Assembly: GCA_036825755.1 (NCBI GenBank)
Contig: DAISXR010000133.1
Span: 1-8,293 of the forward strand
Source: JAJFTV01 sp036825755
Lineage (GTDB): Bacteria > Chloroflexota > Anaerolineae > Anaerolineales > Anaerolineaceae
Reading direction: 5' to 3'
DNA length: 8,293 nucleotides
In this document: positions 6,423 to 8,293 of the stretch, in pieces
How positions within the stretch are numbered: position 1 is the first letter of the stretch
Layout: each line of letters opens with the position of its first letter
The notes under the pieces: model-generated
The model's database searches: none
Seen by the model: only the letters and a program-made list of their open reading frames with translations
Told to the model about the DNA's origin: nothing
Translations under genes and position numbers: made by a program

Positions 6423-8053
6423 GCTACGACTATTCTTTTTCTTCTTATCGTTCACCTGTATTGGGTCGCAGGGGTGCAGTGGGCTCCTCGCAACCGCTGG
6501 CAACCGCGGCGGGGATTGAGGTTCTTTCCAAAGGCGGCACGGCCGCCGACGCGGCTGTGGCAGTGGCAGCCGCTTTGAATGTGACCGAACCAGGTTCAAC
6601 GGGTTTGGGCGGTGACGCTTTTGCGCTGTTTTACAATGCGCAGGATAAAAAGGTGTACTCGTTAAATGGCTCCGGTCATGCGCCGAAAGCGCTGACCCTG
6701 GAACGGGTGAAAAAGGATGGCTTCACCACTGATTTGCCTCCCCAGCATCCCTACTGCATCACCGTGCCGGGGGCCTGCGCCATGTGGTGCGATATCACCA
6801 GCCGTTTTGGCAAATTACCCCTGTCCGAGACGCTTTCTCCGGCCATCCGCTTGGCTGAAGAGGGTTTTCCCGTGGCTCCGTTGACGGCCATTTCCTGGCA
6901 AAACGCCGCCAAAAACTGGCTGAGCAAGGTACCCAACGGCACCGAGTTGACCATCGAAGGCCGCGGCCCGCAGGCAGGCGAGATCTTTCGCAACCCGGGT
7001 TTGGCGCGCACCATGCGCATGATCGCCGAAGGCGGTAAAAAGGCTTATTACGAAGGCGAGATCGCAGAATCCATTGTGGCTATCATCAAAGAGGCCGGCG
7101 GTTGTATGGAACTGGAAGACCTGGCGGCGCATGAATCGACCTGGGTGGAACCGATTTCGATTGACTACCGAGGCGTTCGCATCTGGGAATGCCCGCCCAA
7201 CGGACAGGGATTGGCGGCGCTGCTGGCGTTGAACATTCTGGAAGGTTTCGATGTGGCCGATCTGCCAGCCAATTCCACCGAACGGCTGCATCTGACCATC
7301 GAGGCGATGCGTCTGGCGTTTGCGGATGCCTTCCACTTCATCGCCGATCCGGATTTCAACCCGGCTCCGCTCAAAGAACTACTCAGTCGCGCTTATGCCG
7401 ATGACCGCCGTAGGTTGATCAATCCACGTTCGGCCAATCTGAACTATCCTTACGGCAACCCCATTTATTCCAGTGACACGGTGTATCTGAGCGTGGCCGA
7501 TCAATACGGCAACGCATGCTCGTTCATCAACAGCAATTACATGGGCTTTGGCACCGGTATTGTTCCACGCGGGCGTGGCTTCAGCCTGCAGAACCGCGGG
7601 CACAACTTCAGTTTGGAAGAGGGACATGCCAACCAGTTGATGCCGGGCAAGCGCCCGTATCACACCATCATCCCGGCCATGGCGACCTACACATCGGATA
7701 ACAACCTGTACGCCAGTTATGGCGTAATGGGCGGTTTTATGCAGCCGCAGGGTCATATGCAGGTGACGGTGGGCATGGTGGACGATGAGCTCAACCCGCA
7801 ACAGGCGTTGGACCGGCCGCGTTTCTGTTTGCTGGCAGGCGGACGTTCCGGCGGCAAGGTGCAGTTGGAAGAGGGTATCCCGGTGGAAGTGATGTCAGAC
7901 CTGGCAGCCATGGGTCATCCGGTTATGCCGGTCAGCGGGCTGGGCCGCCAGGGCTTTGGCCGCGGGCAAATCATCCGCCGCGATCCGGAGAACGGTGTGC
8001 TGTGGGCAGGGAGTGACCCCCGCGCGGACGGTTGTGCAATGACATTGGTGTAG
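6419..8053 (+). CDS. Gamma-glutamyltransferase-family Ntn-hydrolase
   Basis: A 544-aa proenzyme of the G_glu_transpept family, which cleaves itself and uses the new N-terminal Thr to hydrolyse or transfer gamma-glutamyl or related amide groups. Visible: GAVGSSQPLATAAGIEVLSKGGTAADAAVA near the N-terminus, TEPGSTGLGGDAF (56-68), and the processing site SSD|TVYLSVAD, making Thr354 the likely nucleophile and giving a small subunit of 191 aa, normal for the family. There is no signal peptide, so it should be cytoplasmic. Substrate residues differ from E. coli GGT: the FREMAP region with carboxylate-binding Arg114 reads GSGHAP (84-89), and the Ser-Ser pair in KRPLSSMSP reads KRPYHTIIP (H415, T416); the Gly pair is kept (G438-G439). 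A non-glutathione substrate is possible, as in the related oxamate amidohydrolase HpxW. ATG 6419 overlaps the selD stop, with GAGGT (6408-6412) 6 nt upstream, so translation is coupled to selD. Confidence 0.9.
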   Translation: MSYDYSFSSYRSPVLGRRGAVGSSQPLATAAGIEVLSKGGTAADAAVAVAAALNVTEPGSTGLGGDAFALFYNAQDKKVYSLNGSGHAPKALTLERVKKDGFTTDLPPQHPYCITVPGACAMWCDITSRFGKLPLSETLSPAIRLAEEGFPVAPLTAISWQNAAKNWLSKVPNGTELTIEGRGPQAGEIFRNPGLARTMRMIAEGGKKAYYEGEIAESIVAIIKEAGGCMELEDLAAHESTWVEPISIDYRGVRIWECPPNGQGLAALLALNILEGFDVADLPANSTERLHLTIEAMRLAFADAFHFIADPDFNPAPLKELLSRAYADDRRRLINPRSANLNYPYGNPIYSSDTVYLSVADQYGNACSFINSNYMGFGTGIVPRGRGFSLQNRGHNFSLEEGHANQLMPGKRPYHTIIPAMATYTSDNNLYASYGVMGGFMQPQGHMQVTVGMVDDELNPQQALDRPRFCLLAGGRSGGKVQLEEGIPVEVMSDLAAMGHPVMPVSGLGRQGFGRGQIIRRDPENGVLWAGSDPRADGCAMTLV

Positions 8054-8089
8054 TCACGGAATATCGGCTGACCTGTAAAAGTGTCATTG
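8037..8089 (+). other. Inverted repeat across the ggt stop codon
   Basis: CAATGACA (8037-8044) and TGTCATTG (8082-8089) are perfect 8-bp complements with 37 bases between them, followed by TTTCCCC. The loop is too long for a standard terminator, but it could still fold at the mRNA 3' end. Confidence 0.25.
8057..8072 (+). repeat. Direct repeat unit, copy 1
   Basis: CGGAATATCGGCTGAC recurs as CGGAATAACGGCTGGC at 8154-8169 (14 of 16 identical), following the ggt-tail-like sequences in the same order. It suggests that the duplicated unit extends past the stop codon, with about 20 extra bases in the second copy. Confidence 0.45.
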
Positions 8090-8100
8090 TTTCCCCGCGA

Positions 8101-8132
8101 GCGCGGATGGCTGCACGATGACATAAGTGTTG
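8101..8132 (+). pseudogene. Degenerate copy of the ggt 3' end (first)
   Basis: Matches 8022-8053, the end of the ggt gene through its stop, at 24 of 32 bases without gaps. In the aligned frame it reads ADGCTMT-stop against ADGCAMTLV-stop. GAC/GAT, GGT/GGC and TGT/TGC differ only at silent third positions, which suggests descent from a diverged coding paralogue instead of a fresh local duplication. Only this short tail is seen; the rest of such a gene is absent. Confidence 0.5.
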
Positions 8133-8140
8133 AACCATAG

Positions 8141-8201
8141 GGTGGGTGGAGGGCGGAATAACGGCTGGCATTGATGCAAGACTATCCGCCCATAACCCAC
8201 C
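8141..8201. other. Long imperfect stem-loop
   Basis: GGTGGGT (8141-8147) pairs with ACCCACC (8195-8201), and GGGCGGA (8151-8157) with TCCGCCC (8185-8191), separated by a symmetric 3x3 internal loop (GGA/ATA): 14 pairs around a 27-base loop. No T-run follows, so it is not a standard terminator. It may be a structured RNA end or a palindromic DNA repeat. Confidence 0.5.
8154..8169 (+). repeat. Direct repeat unit, copy 2
   Basis: CGGAATAACGGCTGGC, 14 of 16 identical to 8057-8072. It lies partly in the left arm and partly in the loop of the stem-loop at 8141-8201. Confidence 0.45.
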
Positions 8202-8220
8202 GATTGCCATTAGGTGATTC

Positions 8221-8244
8221 TGCGCGATGACGCTGGTGTCGTAA
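8221..8244 (+). pseudogene. Degenerate copy of the ggt 3' end (second)
   Basis: Reads CAMTLVS-stop, the same peptide as the ggt terminus CAMTLV plus one residue. Over 21 bases (8221-8241 against 8033-8053) 16 match, and the four differences within the shared codons are silent (TGT/TGC, GCA/GCG, ACA/ACG, TTG/CTG). An in-frame TGA lies two codons upstream (8215-8217), so no gene is intact here. The remaining bases to the window end hold a T-run (8260-8265) but no recognisable gene. Confidence 0.45.
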
Positions 8245-8293
8245 TAAATCGTAAAGTTGTTTTTTGGGCCGTCTTTGAATGCAAGCCCCCGGG

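Noticed and set aside
8037..8244. CRISPR array or tRNA gene in the right-end repeats
   Set aside because: Repeats are few, degenerate and unevenly spaced (about 77-109 bases), with ggt coding similarity; no cloverleaf or regular repeat-spacer pattern is seen.

Overview
The window looks like chromosomal DNA of a Chloroflexota bacterium, probably of the Anaerolineae type. This is inference: it rests on the Thr/Pro/Ala-rich linker after the lipobox of the exported lipoprotein, the style of the other proteins, and the moderately high G+C. No rRNA or tRNA gene, transposase, integrase or CRISPR array is visible, so placement cannot be tested here.

Layout. (1) 1-94: short sequence downstream of the first gene; nothing supported. 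(2) 95-688, minus: an NfuA-type Fe-S carrier (degenerate A-type domain plus a CxxC Nfu domain). (3) 689-902: divergent intergenic region with a TATAAT -10 box for nfuA, a perfect 6-6-6 inverted repeat (possible operator) and a weak plus-strand promoter. (4) 903-1946, plus: a lipoprotein of the BMP/PnrA substrate-binding family with no transporter partners in view. (5) 1963-2589, minus and convergent with it: a PglC/WbaP-class phosphoglycosyl transferase that starts envelope or exopolysaccharide glycan synthesis; its promoter lies so close to the ATG that the mRNA may be leaderless. (6) 2590-2799: second divergent region, with an extended -10 promoter on each strand. (7) 2800-3237 dtd (D-aminoacyl-tRNA deacylase), followed closely by 3255-5183, a polytopic GT-C-like membrane glycosyltransferase that is visibly AT-richer than its surroundings. 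(8) 5184-5354: intergenic region with a GNRA-capped hairpin, a candidate promoter and a possible 25-codon leader ORF. (9) 5355-6422: selD, selenophosphate synthetase, itself a selenoprotein: an in-frame UGA at 5421-5423 falls at the catalytic Cys/Sec position and a SECIS-like hairpin (GGCGCAG-GUU-CUGCGCC) follows. Conventional gene calling would truncate this gene at its N-terminus. (10) 6419-8053: a gamma-glutamyltransferase-family Ntn-hydrolase overlapping the selD stop by ATGA. (11) 8054-8293: degenerate repeats resembling the 3' end of that gene, plus a long imperfect stem-loop.

How they fit together. The selD-ggt pair is a translationally coupled unit tied to selenium metabolism: SelD makes the selenophosphate needed for selenocysteine, and here needs selenocysteine for its own synthesis. 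The other genes are housekeeping (Fe-S delivery, tRNA proofreading) or envelope functions (lipoprotein, glycan initiation, lipid-linked sugar transfer). I do not see a wholly new multi-gene system. The strongest observations are the recoded selD start and the apparent remnants of paralogous ggt tails at the right end.
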